From Flectobacillus sp. BAB-3569 (GTDB lineage Bacteria > Bacteroidota > Bacteroidia > Cytophagales > Spirosomataceae): a stretch of DNA of 64,000 nt. The stretch covers positions 105,563-169,562 of the forward strand of contig NZ_NJFZ01000016.1 in the NCBI RefSeq assembly GCF_002270355.1. The letters run 5' to 3'. Shown in pieces: positions 1 to 8,933 of the stretch. The position numbers and the translations under genes are program-made. The notes under the pieces were generated by a model that searched no databases, was not told the DNA's origin, and was given only the letters and a program-made list of their open reading frames with translations. Positions within the stretch are counted from its first letter, which is position 1, and every line of letters begins with the position of its first letter.

Positions 1-2337
1 AATCAAACCTACACGGTAACCTACGAATTGTCGAGAGATAGAGAAAATCCTATATATTTTTATCCAAAGGGTGTCCTCAATTCCAGAAGTGTTTCTTTTG
101 TAAATAAAATCAGTAGCGTCGACAGCAACTTAGTCAAATACCAAGGATTTGATAATGAGCAAGCTATGCAGACATACAATACTAGTACCTACATGGCCAC
201 AAACCATTTGGCCTACTTGTCGTACGGAGGATTAGTACTAGTTAATACACTCACTGGTCAAAAATTAGCATTGACCAATAGTACAAGCGGTGGTAGTGTT
301 GGTGCTAGAGCCACCCTTATTTATAACGCTAATAATCAAAATCAATCAGCTGTAATCACACAAGTTAGTAAGCGAATATCTTATCAGGGATCCTTTCCTG
401 CTAATGTCTATGCTTTGAATATTTTGGATAACACAACAGGCAATTTGGTAAGTTCAACTATACTTAATACCTCATCTGATTTTTATCCTACCTATTTGGA
501 TATCAACAATAATTACCTTCTTGCTAGCTTGAACAATGTCAATGGGCTGGTATTTTATAGAATCTCTGGGAGTAATCTAAATAGAGGCTTCAATATAACG
601 CCAACCTCGGGTGACCAAGGGCGATTAGGTAATATAGTAGGTAGTAAGGATTATATTTGGCAGGCCTATCTTGTTTCGCAGACCAACAAAGCATCCCTGA
701 AACGATTCAGTACCAACGACGGAAGTTCGGTAGAGTTTACAGAATCAACAATGCCCGAACTCGCTGCTCCTTATATCACTACATTTTTAGATAGCAAAAA
801 CCGCTTGTGGGCTTCTAATACTAATGGCGTTTTGATGTATGATGGAAATACTTGGAGCTTGAATAAGGCTAAAACAGGAAATATCATTTCTCCTCGACTT
901 TTTGCAGAAAACAGCGCTGGAGATATTTTCGCATGGGATTCAAGCCGAATTCTGAAATATTCAGGAGGAGATTGGAAAGTATTGGCAAATGTAGAAATAC
1001 AAGAAAGTGGTATAAGAAAAATGTTGATAGATAATAATGGGCTGTTTTGGTTTGCATATGATGGCTATGTGGTGCGTTACAACGCCTGTACAAATACGTT
1101 AAGTACTCCTTCATTTAGCACATCAAACAAGGATATAGAATATGGACAACAGGTATCGCTAAAAGCTGAAGGATGTACACAGGTACAGTGGAGCTGGAGC
1201 AGTAAAAAAGACGCTGGTTCGAGCCTAACTACTAGTAATCTACTCACGGCAACTCCCATTTCTACCACTACTTATACAGCAAAATGTTATGCTGAAGGAT
1301 GTGTTGGGACTCCCAATAACACCAATGTGACTGTAATACCTGTATTGCGCTTAGATAGTTTGTCTAAAGCTTGCTACCTTCAACCTATCAAAGTATATGG
1401 TCGTATTTTGGGAGATGTCGATGCAGGTACTAGTTTTTCTCAAGTGATACAAGCCAACGGAAAAGACTACACGTTAAAGTCTTCTCAACAAACCAATAGC
1501 AACCAAACAGTATGGCAATCTGAAGCTAACTCCCTTGCAACGGGTTCGTTCACGTTGAGAATAGATGCGGGTACGTACAAAATAGTCAATAAAGATACTC
1601 TCAGAGGAACAATATATGCTTTGCCAACAATCAAACTCCTAACTGACACGGCTTGCGTTGGCGAAACCCTTGCTTTTAAAGCAACAGGAGCCAAATCTTA
1701 TGACTATACTTTTAACCAAAAAGTATACGCCAATACTAATGGTACATTGGAAATTCCTAATGCCACTTTTGCCATGAATCAACTTTTGATTAAAGTAAAA
1801 GGAATCAATGAAAATGGTTGTGCAAATCAGGATTCGGCTAAGGTACTAATAAATGAACTGCCCAACTTGGTCGCTTCGGCTCAAAGCCCAATTTACCAAG
1901 CTCAAACACTTGATTTGAAATCTTCTGGGGCAAATAGTTACACTTGGACTGGTCCCGCTGGATTTACTTCGTCAGTTCAAAACCCAAGTATTTCCTCCGT
2001 AGACACCAAGTATTCAGGAACATACACCGTCAAAGGAATTGATAAAAATGGTTGCTCAAATACCGCAAAAGTAACAGTGGAAATTTTACTTCCTTTAGGT
2101 ATAGATGAAGGTATCAATACATTTGTAAGCGTATACCCGAATCCTTCCAACGATAAAGTTACCGTAAAAGTTGACTATCAAGGCAATACTCAAGTGAGGA
2201 TTATCGATGCCTTTGGTAACGAGAAATATTCAGGTTCTTTCAAAGGTAGTACAGACATTCCTATCCAACATTTTAGTGCTGGAGTGTATTTTATCCAACT
2301 CAATAATACCAACACAATTAAATTATTGGTGCAGTAA
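1..2337 (+). CDS. Secreted surface protein with T9SS sorting domain (5' partial)
   Basis: The frame is open from base 1 and no convincing start lies in the window, so the N-terminus is missing; 778 residues are visible. The first half has short aromatic/glycine repeats such as 'LWASNTNGVLMYDG' and 'LFWFAYDGYVVRYN', typical of beta-propeller blades of the two-component-regulator-propeller type. The middle has Ig/PKD-like modules (for example 'YTWTGPAGFTSSVQNPS'). The last 70 or so residues form a type-A C-terminal sorting domain ('YPNPSNDKVTV' through 'GVYFIQL' to the end), the signal for export by the type IX system and anchoring to the cell surface. The architecture is seen directly; ligand and role are unknown. 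A transposon-like repeat with a terminator-like hairpin follows it. Confidence 0.8.
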   Translation, partial: NQTYTVTYELSRDRENPIYFYPKGVLNSRSVSFVNKISSVDSNLVKYQGFDNEQAMQTYNTSTYMATNHLAYLSYGGLVLVNTLTGQKLALTNSTSGGSVGARATLIYNANNQNQSAVITQVSKRISYQGSFPANVYALNILDNTTGNLVSSTILNTSSDFYPTYLDINNNYLLASLNNVNGLVFYRISGSNLNRGFNITPTSGDQGRLGNIVGSKDYIWQAYLVSQTNKASLKRFSTNDGSSVEFTESTMPELAAPYITTFLDSKNRLWASNTNGVLMYDGNTWSLNKAKTGNIISPRLFAENSAGDIFAWDSSRILKYSGGDWKVLANVEIQESGIRKMLIDNNGLFWFAYDGYVVRYNACTNTLSTPSFSTSNKDIEYGQQVSLKAEGCTQVQWSWSSKKDAGSSLTTSNLLTATPISTTTYTAKCYAEGCVGTPNNTNVTVIPVLRLDSLSKACYLQPIKVYGRILGDVDAGTSFSQVIQANGKDYTLKSSQQTNSNQTVWQSEANSLATGSFTLRIDAGTYKIVNKDTLRGTIYALPTIKLLTDTACVGETLAFKATGAKSYDYTFNQKVYANTNGTLEIPNATFAMNQLLIKVKGINENGCANQDSAKVLINELPNLVASAQSPIYQAQTLDLKSSGANSYTWTGPAGFTSSVQNPSISSVDTKYSGTYTVKGIDKNGCSNTAKVTVEILLPLGIDEGINTFVSVYPNPSNDKVTVKVDYQGNTQVRIIDAFGNEKYSGSFKGSTDIPIQHFSAGVYFIQLNNTNTIKLLVQ

Positions 2338-2440
2338 TAGACTGTTATATTTTGAAAAATCTGAATGATTATCCTTAATATAAATGCCACTTAAGGCTTT
2401 ACGTCTAAAAAGGTTTCATCCAGAAATAAAGTATCAAAAA

Positions 2441-2656
2441 CATGAGTCATCCCTAATTTTTAGGATTGAGATTATTCTCCAAGTTTTTATCAAAAAAGCG
2501 GTCGAAAAATATGTTTTCGACCGCTTTTTTGATGCTACTATGCTAGATATGAATAGCTTAAGACGCAATCATTGCGTCTCTACTGATGGAAAACAAATTT
2601 TTACATAATCACTCAACCACTCATTCACTAAATCGCTAAATTCTGGATGACTCATG
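2441..2656. mobile_element. MITE-like element, copy 1 (216 bp)
   Basis: It is bounded by terminal inverted repeats, CATGAGTCATCC at the left and GGATGACTCATG at the right. It has no coding capacity. Inside are a strong hairpin (2489-2533) and the palindromic module AGACGCAATCATTGCGTCT. It is nearly identical to the element at 20525-20732. Its ends match the left end of the insertion sequence that starts at 63641, so it is probably moved by that transposase. No clear target duplication was resolved. The rest of the space between the flanking genes (2338-3003) is AT-rich with no supported gene. Confidence 0.8.
2489..2533. terminator. Hairpin inside MITE 1, terminator-like
   Basis: A near-perfect inverted repeat, ATCAAAAAAGCGGTCGAAAA against TTTTCGACCGCTTTTTTGAT, with a 5-base loop and T-runs on both strands. 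It could end transcripts of the surface-protein gene on the plus strand and work in either direction. The same hairpin occurs at 6690-6733 and 20573-20617. Confidence 0.6.
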
Positions 2657-3003
2657 TTTGATTAACGATTAAAAAATAACTCAAATGGCTCGACTCAGGA
2701 TAACATATTAGGGTTGTACAAAAGGCCATATACTTGATTCATCGTAATTCTATCTTAACAGTATGCCTTCTTTCTCAATTCTAATATTTTGTGATTTTTC
2801 ATAGTTAAAACAACATAAAATCAATTTATTGTATCAAAAAGAAAATATAAAAATTTAATCGTAAATTATTGATAAATAGCAAATTAACATATAGTCAAGC
2901 ATAAATAATATTTTTGACATAGACAGTATATGATAGTTGTACCTTGGAAAACGCTAAATTTGAACTAATTCCATCTTTTTTAGAACATTATCAATACTAT
3001 CCT

Positions 3004-6000
3004 ATGAAAAAAGGTCTATTGCTACTTTTGCTAGTGAATATGTGGAGCATTCCTGCAATCTGGGCAAATTTTAGCTTACAAAAACTTCAAGTCAATTATC
3101 AAACCCAGCCTCTTGGCACTGATTTAGGCACACCGCAGTTTTCATGGCAAATGAAAGCCCTATCCTCCATCAAGGGCTTAGCGCAAGTAGCCTATCAAAT
3201 TAAAGTAGTTGATGAAAAAAATCAGGAGGTTTGGCAATCTACAAAAGTCAGCTCTGATGTTTCCCATGCTATCCAATACCAAGGGAAACCCTTACAAGCT
3301 CGTTCCAGATACACATGGTTTTTGACAGTTTGGGATAATAAGGGCAAAAGTTCAACGGCAAACTCTTGGTTCGAAACTGGCTTAATGAACCCCAAACAAG
3401 AAGCTTGGGGCAATGCCAAATGGATAGGCGGTGGCGACGAAGACCTCGTTTTTTATCCTCATGCTCTTTCAGTTTTTAAACTTTCTTATGCCATTCAACT
3501 CGATGAAGCCAGTAATAGTACCAAAGCTTCATTTATTTTTGGCGCTAATGACCCGCGCTTAGCCAATCGCTACTTAAACTACATGGCTGTAGAGCGCCAA
3601 AAGAATGAGAGCTATGTTGCTATAGAATTGGATATTAGCACGCTAACATCTGAGCCTACCTCCAACGCAAAGCTCAATATCTATCGAGTAGGTTATACAA
3701 AAACGGACCAAGAGAATACGCCCATAAAAGTTATTACTATTCCTCAATCGCTTATTAATCAGTCGAATAAATATCAAAAACACCAGATTTTTACCGAATC
3801 TATCTTTGGTTTATTTGAGTTTTATTTGGATGGTAACGACGAAACGCATAAACTAAAAGACCCTTCCTTAGAGCCCAATTCTAGATTTGGTCCTAGAGGG
3901 CTCAACCTCAATCCCGTTGGTGCGGGCAATGACTATTTGAGTTACCCTATGCTAGCAGATATGGGATTCAAAGTAGCTGATAAGCAAAAAGCATATTTTT
4001 CAGATATTACAGTCAAAAACTACCGTTACCCTTCTAATGCTATTTTCAAAGATACAAGCGCTTCCATTTTTTCAGGGATTGGCGTAACAAAAGAAGGACA
4101 ACGCTATCGTGTCGAAAATACCTTAGCAACCACCAATACTACTCAAAATGCCGAACCAATGCTTCGCACCACATTTGATGTAAGCAATAAAAAAATCCAA
4201 AAGGCTCGTTTGTATATTACCGCAAGAGGGATTTATGAGTCGTACCTCAATGGAAAAAGGGTGAGTAACGATTTCTTCAACCCAGGACTGACACAGTACA
4301 ATAAAAATCATACTTACCAAACTTTTGACATCACGTCATCCATTTCGACAGGAAAAAATGCGCTAGGTGCATGGTTGAGCGAAGGCTGGTGGAGTGGCAA
4401 TATTACTTACAGTGGAAACCATTGGAATTTCTTTGGTGATAGACAATCTCTTTTAGCTAAAATTATTATCACTTATGTCGATGGTTCAGAACAAGTAGTT
4501 GACTCAAATCCAAGCACTTGGAAGCTCAATTCCGACGGCCCAATTAGATACGGCTCATTTTTCCAAGGAGAAGTATATGATGCCACTAAAGAAGCTGATA
4601 TTCAAGGGTGGACACTGAGTAATTATGATGACAAATCATGGAAAAAAGCCGTAGAAGTACCCCTCGAAGGCAATTCCTATATGGGAACTTTTAGTGATGT
4701 TTTTGGTCAAAAATCTACTTTTGATTACAAAGATTTCAAACTAATTGGTCAGATCGGTGAAAATGCAAGCATTGTCAAAACGCTTCAGGCTCAAAGCGTT
4801 GAGGAAGTTCGCCCAAAAGTATTTGTTTATGATATGGGACAAAATATGGTAGGCTTTCCGCAAATTCAAATCAAGAATGGTCAAAAAGGACAAGTCATCA
4901 CCATGCGTTATGCCGAAATAAAATATCCCAATTTGGATACCTACAAAGGTAATGAGGGTATGATTATGATGGAAAATATCCGTGCGGCGCTCACCACCGA
5001 CCAATATATCTTGAAAGGCGGAGATGAAGTAATTCAACCAAGATTCACTTTTCATGGATATCGTTATTTAGAAATCACAGGAATACCACAAGCTATTCCT
5101 GTTGGTGATATTAAAGGATTGGTTATCAGCTCAGTAAATGAATTATCGTCAAGTTATGAAACCTCAGATCCATTAGTCAATAAACTTTGGCAAAACATTA
5201 CTTGGTCTTTGCGCAGCAACTTCCTTTCTATTCCAACAGATACACCTGCTCGTAACGAGCGTATGGGCTGGAGCGGTGATATTTCGGTATTTTCTAAAAC
5301 AGCAACTTATTTGACCGATGCCAATTCATTCTTGAGACGACACCTTTTGGCCATGCGTGATGTACAAGATGACAATGGACGTTTTACTGATGTTGCTCCA
5401 CTTGGAGGTGGTTTTGGAGGTACACTTTGGGGTAGTGCTGGGATCGTTGTTGCATGGGAAACGTATCGTCAATATGGTGATATTCAGTTGTTAGGAGAAC
5501 ATTTTAATGCCATGAAAAAGTATATCAACTTTTTGGAATCAAAAATTGATAAAAACACAGGTATCCTCAACGAAGGTCCTTTGGGCGACTGGCTTAGCCC
5601 AGAAGGAAACAAAAATGATAATACTCTTTTCTGGATGGCGTACTTCTCATATGATTTGAATATTATGAGTCAAATGGCTTCTATTTTAGGTAAAACAGAC
5701 GAAGCAATAGCCTTGAAAAAACGTAGCGAGGAAATCAAAAAAGCATTCAACGACATTTATATCGACAAAAATTCTCACCGTACAGTAAGATCTGGTTTGA
5801 AAACAGGATTTTGGGGTGCACCAAACGAAAAAGAAGGAACAGGTAAAACGGACAAAGGAGTCATAGTTGACACTCAAGCTTCGTATGCTATCCCATTGGC
5901 ATTGGATGTTTTTGATGAAGCGAATAAACCTTTTGCTATCAAATATCTGAATGAAGCCGTTTCGAGAACCAACAAAGATGATAGCGGCATCGAACGTCCA

Positions 6001-6600
6001 AACTACTCCTTGATGACAGGGTTTATTGGTACAGCTTCTATCAGCGAAGCCCTTTCTGTAAATGGAAATCATGATTTGGCTTACAAGCTTTTAACCAATA
6101 AACAGTATCCTTCTTGGTTGTATTCGGTAGTTAATGGTGCTACTTCGATTTGGGAACGTCTCAATTCTTATACCGTCGAAAATGGTTTTGGAGGCAACAA
6201 TAGCATGAACTCCTTCAACCACTATTCGTTTGGTGCCGTAGCTGCTTGGATGTACAATTATTCATTGGGCATTCAAAGACATCCAGAAAAGGCTGGTTTT
6301 AAGGAATTTATCCTAATGCCAACACCTGATCCAAATGGTCAAATTACTGAAGCTAAAGGTCATTATGATTCCATGTATGGTCGCATCTATAGCGCTTGGA
6401 AAAGCCAACAAAATACTTGGACTCACAGCGCTACTGTACCAGCCAACTCAACAGCGACGCTCTATTTACCTGCCAAATCAGTGGCTCAAATTTCAGAAAA
6501 TGGCAAATCTTTGAGTACGTGGAAAGGAGTTAAATCAGAAAAAGGATTTATCATAATTCCATTAGAATCTGGCAGTTATAATTTTGAAATAAAGAAGTAA
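3004..6600 (+). CDS. Secreted alpha-L-rhamnosidase, GH78
   Basis: Glycoside hydrolase that releases terminal alpha-L-rhamnose from pectic rhamnogalacturonan or plant glycosides, probably in the periplasm or outside the cell. I chose the ATG at 3004 because it begins a good signal peptide (MKKGLLLLLLVNMWSIPAIWA); the frame also extends 20 codons upstream to a TTG at 2944. The 1198-residue product has the family order: N-terminal beta-sandwich, lamin-G-like insert, rhamnosidase N domain, (alpha/alpha)6 catalytic barrel and C-terminal beta domain. The signature 'DTPARNERMGWSGD' sits at residues 746-759 with its acidic residues intact, and 'GPLGDWLSPEG' follows. It is long for the family because of the N-terminal insert. 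It stands alone as a transcription unit; the PL26-like lyase near 60 kb could act on the same polymer. Confidence 0.92.
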   Translation: MKKGLLLLLLVNMWSIPAIWANFSLQKLQVNYQTQPLGTDLGTPQFSWQMKALSSIKGLAQVAYQIKVVDEKNQEVWQSTKVSSDVSHAIQYQGKPLQARSRYTWFLTVWDNKGKSSTANSWFETGLMNPKQEAWGNAKWIGGGDEDLVFYPHALSVFKLSYAIQLDEASNSTKASFIFGANDPRLANRYLNYMAVERQKNESYVAIELDISTLTSEPTSNAKLNIYRVGYTKTDQENTPIKVITIPQSLINQSNKYQKHQIFTESIFGLFEFYLDGNDETHKLKDPSLEPNSRFGPRGLNLNPVGAGNDYLSYPMLADMGFKVADKQKAYFSDITVKNYRYPSNAIFKDTSASIFSGIGVTKEGQRYRVENTLATTNTTQNAEPMLRTTFDVSNKKIQKARLYITARGIYESYLNGKRVSNDFFNPGLTQYNKNHTYQTFDITSSISTGKNALGAWLSEGWWSGNITYSGNHWNFFGDRQSLLAKIIITYVDGSEQVVDSNPSTWKLNSDGPIRYGSFFQGEVYDATKEADIQGWTLSNYDDKSWKKAVEVPLEGNSYMGTFSDVFGQKSTFDYKDFKLIGQIGENASIVKTLQAQSVEEVRPKVFVYDMGQNMVGFPQIQIKNGQKGQVITMRYAEIKYPNLDTYKGNEGMIMMENIRAALTTDQYILKGGDEVIQPRFTFHGYRYLEITGIPQAIPVGDIKGLVISSVNELSSSYETSDPLVNKLWQNITWSLRSNFLSIPTDTPARNERMGWSGDISVFSKTATYLTDANSFLRRHLLAMRDVQDDNGRFTDVAPLGGGFGGTLWGSAGIVVAWETYRQYGDIQLLGEHFNAMKKYINFLESKIDKNTGILNEGPLGDWLSPEGNKNDNTLFWMAYFSYDLNIMSQMASILGKTDEAIALKKRSEEIKKAFNDIYIDKNSHRTVRSGLKTGFWGAPNEKEGTGKTDKGVIVDTQASYAIPLALDVFDEANKPFAIKYLNEAVSRTNKDDSGIERPNYSLMTGFIGTASISEALSVNGNHDLAYKLLTNKQYPSWLYSVVNGATSIWERLNSYTVENGFGGNNSMNSFNHYSFGAVAAWMYNYSLGIQRHPEKAGFKEFILMPTPDPNGQITEAKGHYDSMYGRIYSAWKSQQNTWTHSATVPANSTATLYLPAKSVAQISENGKSLSTWKGVKSEKGFIIIPLESGSYNFEIKK

Positions 6601-6634
6601 AAGCGAGCAAATGAATGATTATTTTTTTAATCAA

Positions 6635-6733
6635 TCAGTAGAGACGCAGTGCTTTGCGTCTTGAGCCGAATCAGTCATAGTATAGGAATATCAAAAGAGC
6701 GGTCGAAAATTGTTTTTCGACCGCTCTTTTGAT
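6635..6733. repeat. Internally truncated relative of the MITE family
   Basis: This carries the core modules of the elements at 2441 and 20525 in the opposite orientation: 'GTAGAGACGCAGTGCTTTGC' followed by the GCGGTCGAAAA hairpin. The CATGAGTCATCC ends are missing. It looks like an old deleted copy or an independent copy of the inner modules. Confidence 0.6.
6690..6733. terminator. Terminator-like hairpin after the rhamnosidase gene
   Basis: Inverted repeat ATCAAAAGAGCGGTCGAAAA / TTTTCGACCGCTCTTTTGAT with a short loop, 90 bases after the rhamnosidase stop. It is the same hairpin as in the MITEs, with compensating changes (AGAGCGG pairing with CCGCTCT), which suggests that the stem is under selection. 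Confidence 0.6.
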
Positions 6734-6867
6734 ATTAGTTGAAGAATAAACCTAATTCCGAAATCAAAAATCAACACTCCGACCTAAACAACATCTCCGT
6801 ATGCTCAAAGATACACCCTAAGGATAATTCTATTTACTTTGTAGCATAAGTCAACAAAAGAAAATTT

Positions 6868-8202
6868 ATGGAATCAAAAGGTGTAGTATTGATTATTGAT
6901 GATGAAAAGCAATTACGCGGACTACTCAAGCGTATTGTGGAGTTGGAAGATTACACCGTTTTCGAAGCAGGTGATCTCAAATCTGCTTGGCAAATGCTTG
7001 AGCGTCAGCCTATACAAGTGGTTATGTCCGACGTAAAACTACCCGATGGTAATGGTGTAGACTTTACAGCAAAACTAAAATCTCAGTATCCTCATCTCGA
7101 AATTATCGTAATGACCGCCTATGGTACCATTCAAGACGGCGTAAAGGCCATGAAAAATGGCGCTTTTGATTATTTGGTAAAAGGAGATGATAATGAAAAA
7201 ATGATTCCTATGCTTGATTTGGCTATGCAAAAAGCCAAACAGACCAATCGCTCAGAAGCATCATTAACGGGCTTTGATAAAGTAATTGGTAAAACTTCTA
7301 TCATAGAAAATGCGGTAAATATGGCAAAACGGGTGGCACAAACCAGCACAACCGTTTTATTGACTGGCGAAACAGGCACAGGAAAAGAGGTTTTTTCCCA
7401 AGCTATTCATGAAGCATCTGCCAGACATAGCGAAGGTTTTGTGGCCATCAACTGCGCTGCTTTTTCGAGAGAAATCCTTGAATCTGAATTATTTGGACAT
7501 AAAGCTGGTGCATTTACTGGAGCCTTAAAAGACAAAAAAGGTTTATTTGAAGTAGCACACAAAGGCACGATTTTTCTGGATGAAATAGGCGAAATGTCGC
7601 TCGACCTACAAGCGAAACTTTTAAGGGTCTTAGAATCAGGCACATTCTTGCGCGTGGGCGATACCAAAGAGGTTAAAGTAGATGTTCGGGTGATTTCGGC
7701 CACCAATCGAGATTTAGAAAAAGAATCCCAGACAGGGCATTTCCGTCTGGATTTGTACTATCGCCTTTCCGTGTTTCAAATTTCACTACCTGCCTTGAGA
7801 GAACGTAAAACGGATATTACGCTTTTGAGCAAACATTTTATCAAAGATTTAAGTAAAAAATATGGTTTTCAACAAGTTACGATGACACCTGAGTTTCAAC
7901 AAATACTTGAAAACTATACTTGGCCAGGTAATATTCGTGAATTGAAAAACGTCATCGAACGTGCTCTTATTCTACAAAATAACGGTCAACTCCAGAAAGA
8001 CTGTCTACCTCCCAATCTTATCCACCACACGCAAGCCGATGCACCAAGTGGATTGGATTTACAATCTGTTGAAAAATTTCATATCGAAAAAGTACTACAA
8101 CATACCAAAGGCAATAAGACTGAAACTGCTCGACTGCTCAATATTGGTCTGACGACACTTTATCGTAAAATGGAAGAATACGGAATCGCACTTAAGCTCT
8201 GA
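6868..8202 (+). CDS. Sigma-54-dependent response regulator (NtrC/AtoC type)
   Basis: Phosphorylation-controlled activator of RNA polymerase carrying sigma-54. It has a receiver domain (residues 1-120, phospho-acceptor D55 in 'VVMSDVKLPDG'), an AAA+ domain with Walker A 'GETGTGKE' (167-174), the sigma-54 contact loop 'GAFTGA' (214-219) and Walker B 'GTIFLDEIGEM'. A C-terminal Fis-type helix-turn-helix follows ('GNKTETARLLNIGLTTLY'). All key residues are present at normal length (444). No histidine kinase lies beside it. Sigma-54 activators of this kind accompany kdp operons in some Bacteroidota as I recall, so the kinase at 38360-40051 is a possible partner (inference). A TTACTTTG box at 6834-6841 is a weak -7 candidate. 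Confidence 0.93.
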   Translation: MESKGVVLIIDDEKQLRGLLKRIVELEDYTVFEAGDLKSAWQMLERQPIQVVMSDVKLPDGNGVDFTAKLKSQYPHLEIIVMTAYGTIQDGVKAMKNGAFDYLVKGDDNEKMIPMLDLAMQKAKQTNRSEASLTGFDKVIGKTSIIENAVNMAKRVAQTSTTVLLTGETGTGKEVFSQAIHEASARHSEGFVAINCAAFSREILESELFGHKAGAFTGALKDKKGLFEVAHKGTIFLDEIGEMSLDLQAKLLRVLESGTFLRVGDTKEVKVDVRVISATNRDLEKESQTGHFRLDLYYRLSVFQISLPALRERKTDITLLSKHFIKDLSKKYGFQQVTMTPEFQQILENYTWPGNIRELKNVIERALILQNNGQLQKDCLPPNLIHHTQADAPSGLDLQSVEKFHIEKVLQHTKGNKTETARLLNIGLTTLYRKMEEYGIALKL

Positions 8203-8373
8203 GTATTCGTACTGAATAAGATTTATCGTTAAGCTTCCGACAATCAGCGATTTAACGTAAGCTAAAAGTGTTGTTAATAAAATCATGAATATATTTTTGA
8301 CTAATGCCATCGGCTTATTACCTAAAGCGTATTCATGCCATTTTATTCAATCTATTTGAAGTAAAAATATTCT

Positions 8374-8886
8374 ATGAAAGAATACAAACAGTTGGTTTTT
8401 AAAGATATACCATCACCCGTGGGTGAAATTAAGTTAATAGCAACAGACCTTGGACTTGCCGCAATATTATGGGAAGGTGAAGATTACCAACGAACGAAAC
8501 TGCCTGTTCCTGAAAGAGATGATTCGAACCCAATTCTTTTGCAAACGGCTTCACAACTGGCAGAATACTTTGAGAAAAAAAGAACGGCATTTGATATACC
8601 GTTAGATTATCATGGAACAGATTTTCAGATGAGCGTGTGGAATGCCTTACTTAAAATCCCTTATGGCGCTACAAAAACCTATGGCGACATAGCCCGTATG
8701 CTTGGTGACATAAAAACGGTAAGAGCGGTTGGTGGAGCACTCAATAAGAATCCAATTTCGATTATTGTTCCTTGTCATAGAGTAGTAGGAACATCTGGCA
8801 AGCTGGTGGGTTTTGCAGGAGGATTGAGAAATAAATCTTTGTTACTTGATTTAGAAAGTAGCTTAAGAACGCCAACTCTTTTTTAA
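8374..8886 (+). CDS. ogt: Methylated-DNA--protein-cysteine methyltransferase
   Basis: Suicide DNA-repair enzyme that takes the alkyl group from O6-alkylguanine (and O4-alkylthymine) onto its own cysteine. The 170-residue protein has an N-terminal RNase-H-like domain (about 1-85) and the DNA-binding/active-site domain. The acceptor is C134 in 'PCHRVV'; R117 in 'VRAVGGAL' matches the conserved arginine finger, and 'YGATKTYGDIA' is the usual helix-turn-helix start. No Ada-type N-terminal domain is present, so ogt-like is the better name. It lies 171 bases after the regulator gene and converges on the hydrolase gene after a 47-base gap. Confidence 0.93.
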   Translation: MKEYKQLVFKDIPSPVGEIKLIATDLGLAAILWEGEDYQRTKLPVPERDDSNPILLQTASQLAEYFEKKRTAFDIPLDYHGTDFQMSVWNALLKIPYGATKTYGDIARMLGDIKTVRAVGGALNKNPISIIVPCHRVVGTSGKLVGFAGGLRNKSLLLDLESSLRTPTLF

Positions 8887-8933
8887 GACTATTGAGTCAA
8901 ACTTTATCATAAGGATTTAAGCGACGCTACAGG

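Noticed and set aside
2384..2608. 74-codon open frame after the surface-protein gene
   Set aside because: It lies almost wholly inside the MITE and translates its hairpin and palindromes; no homology-like pattern.
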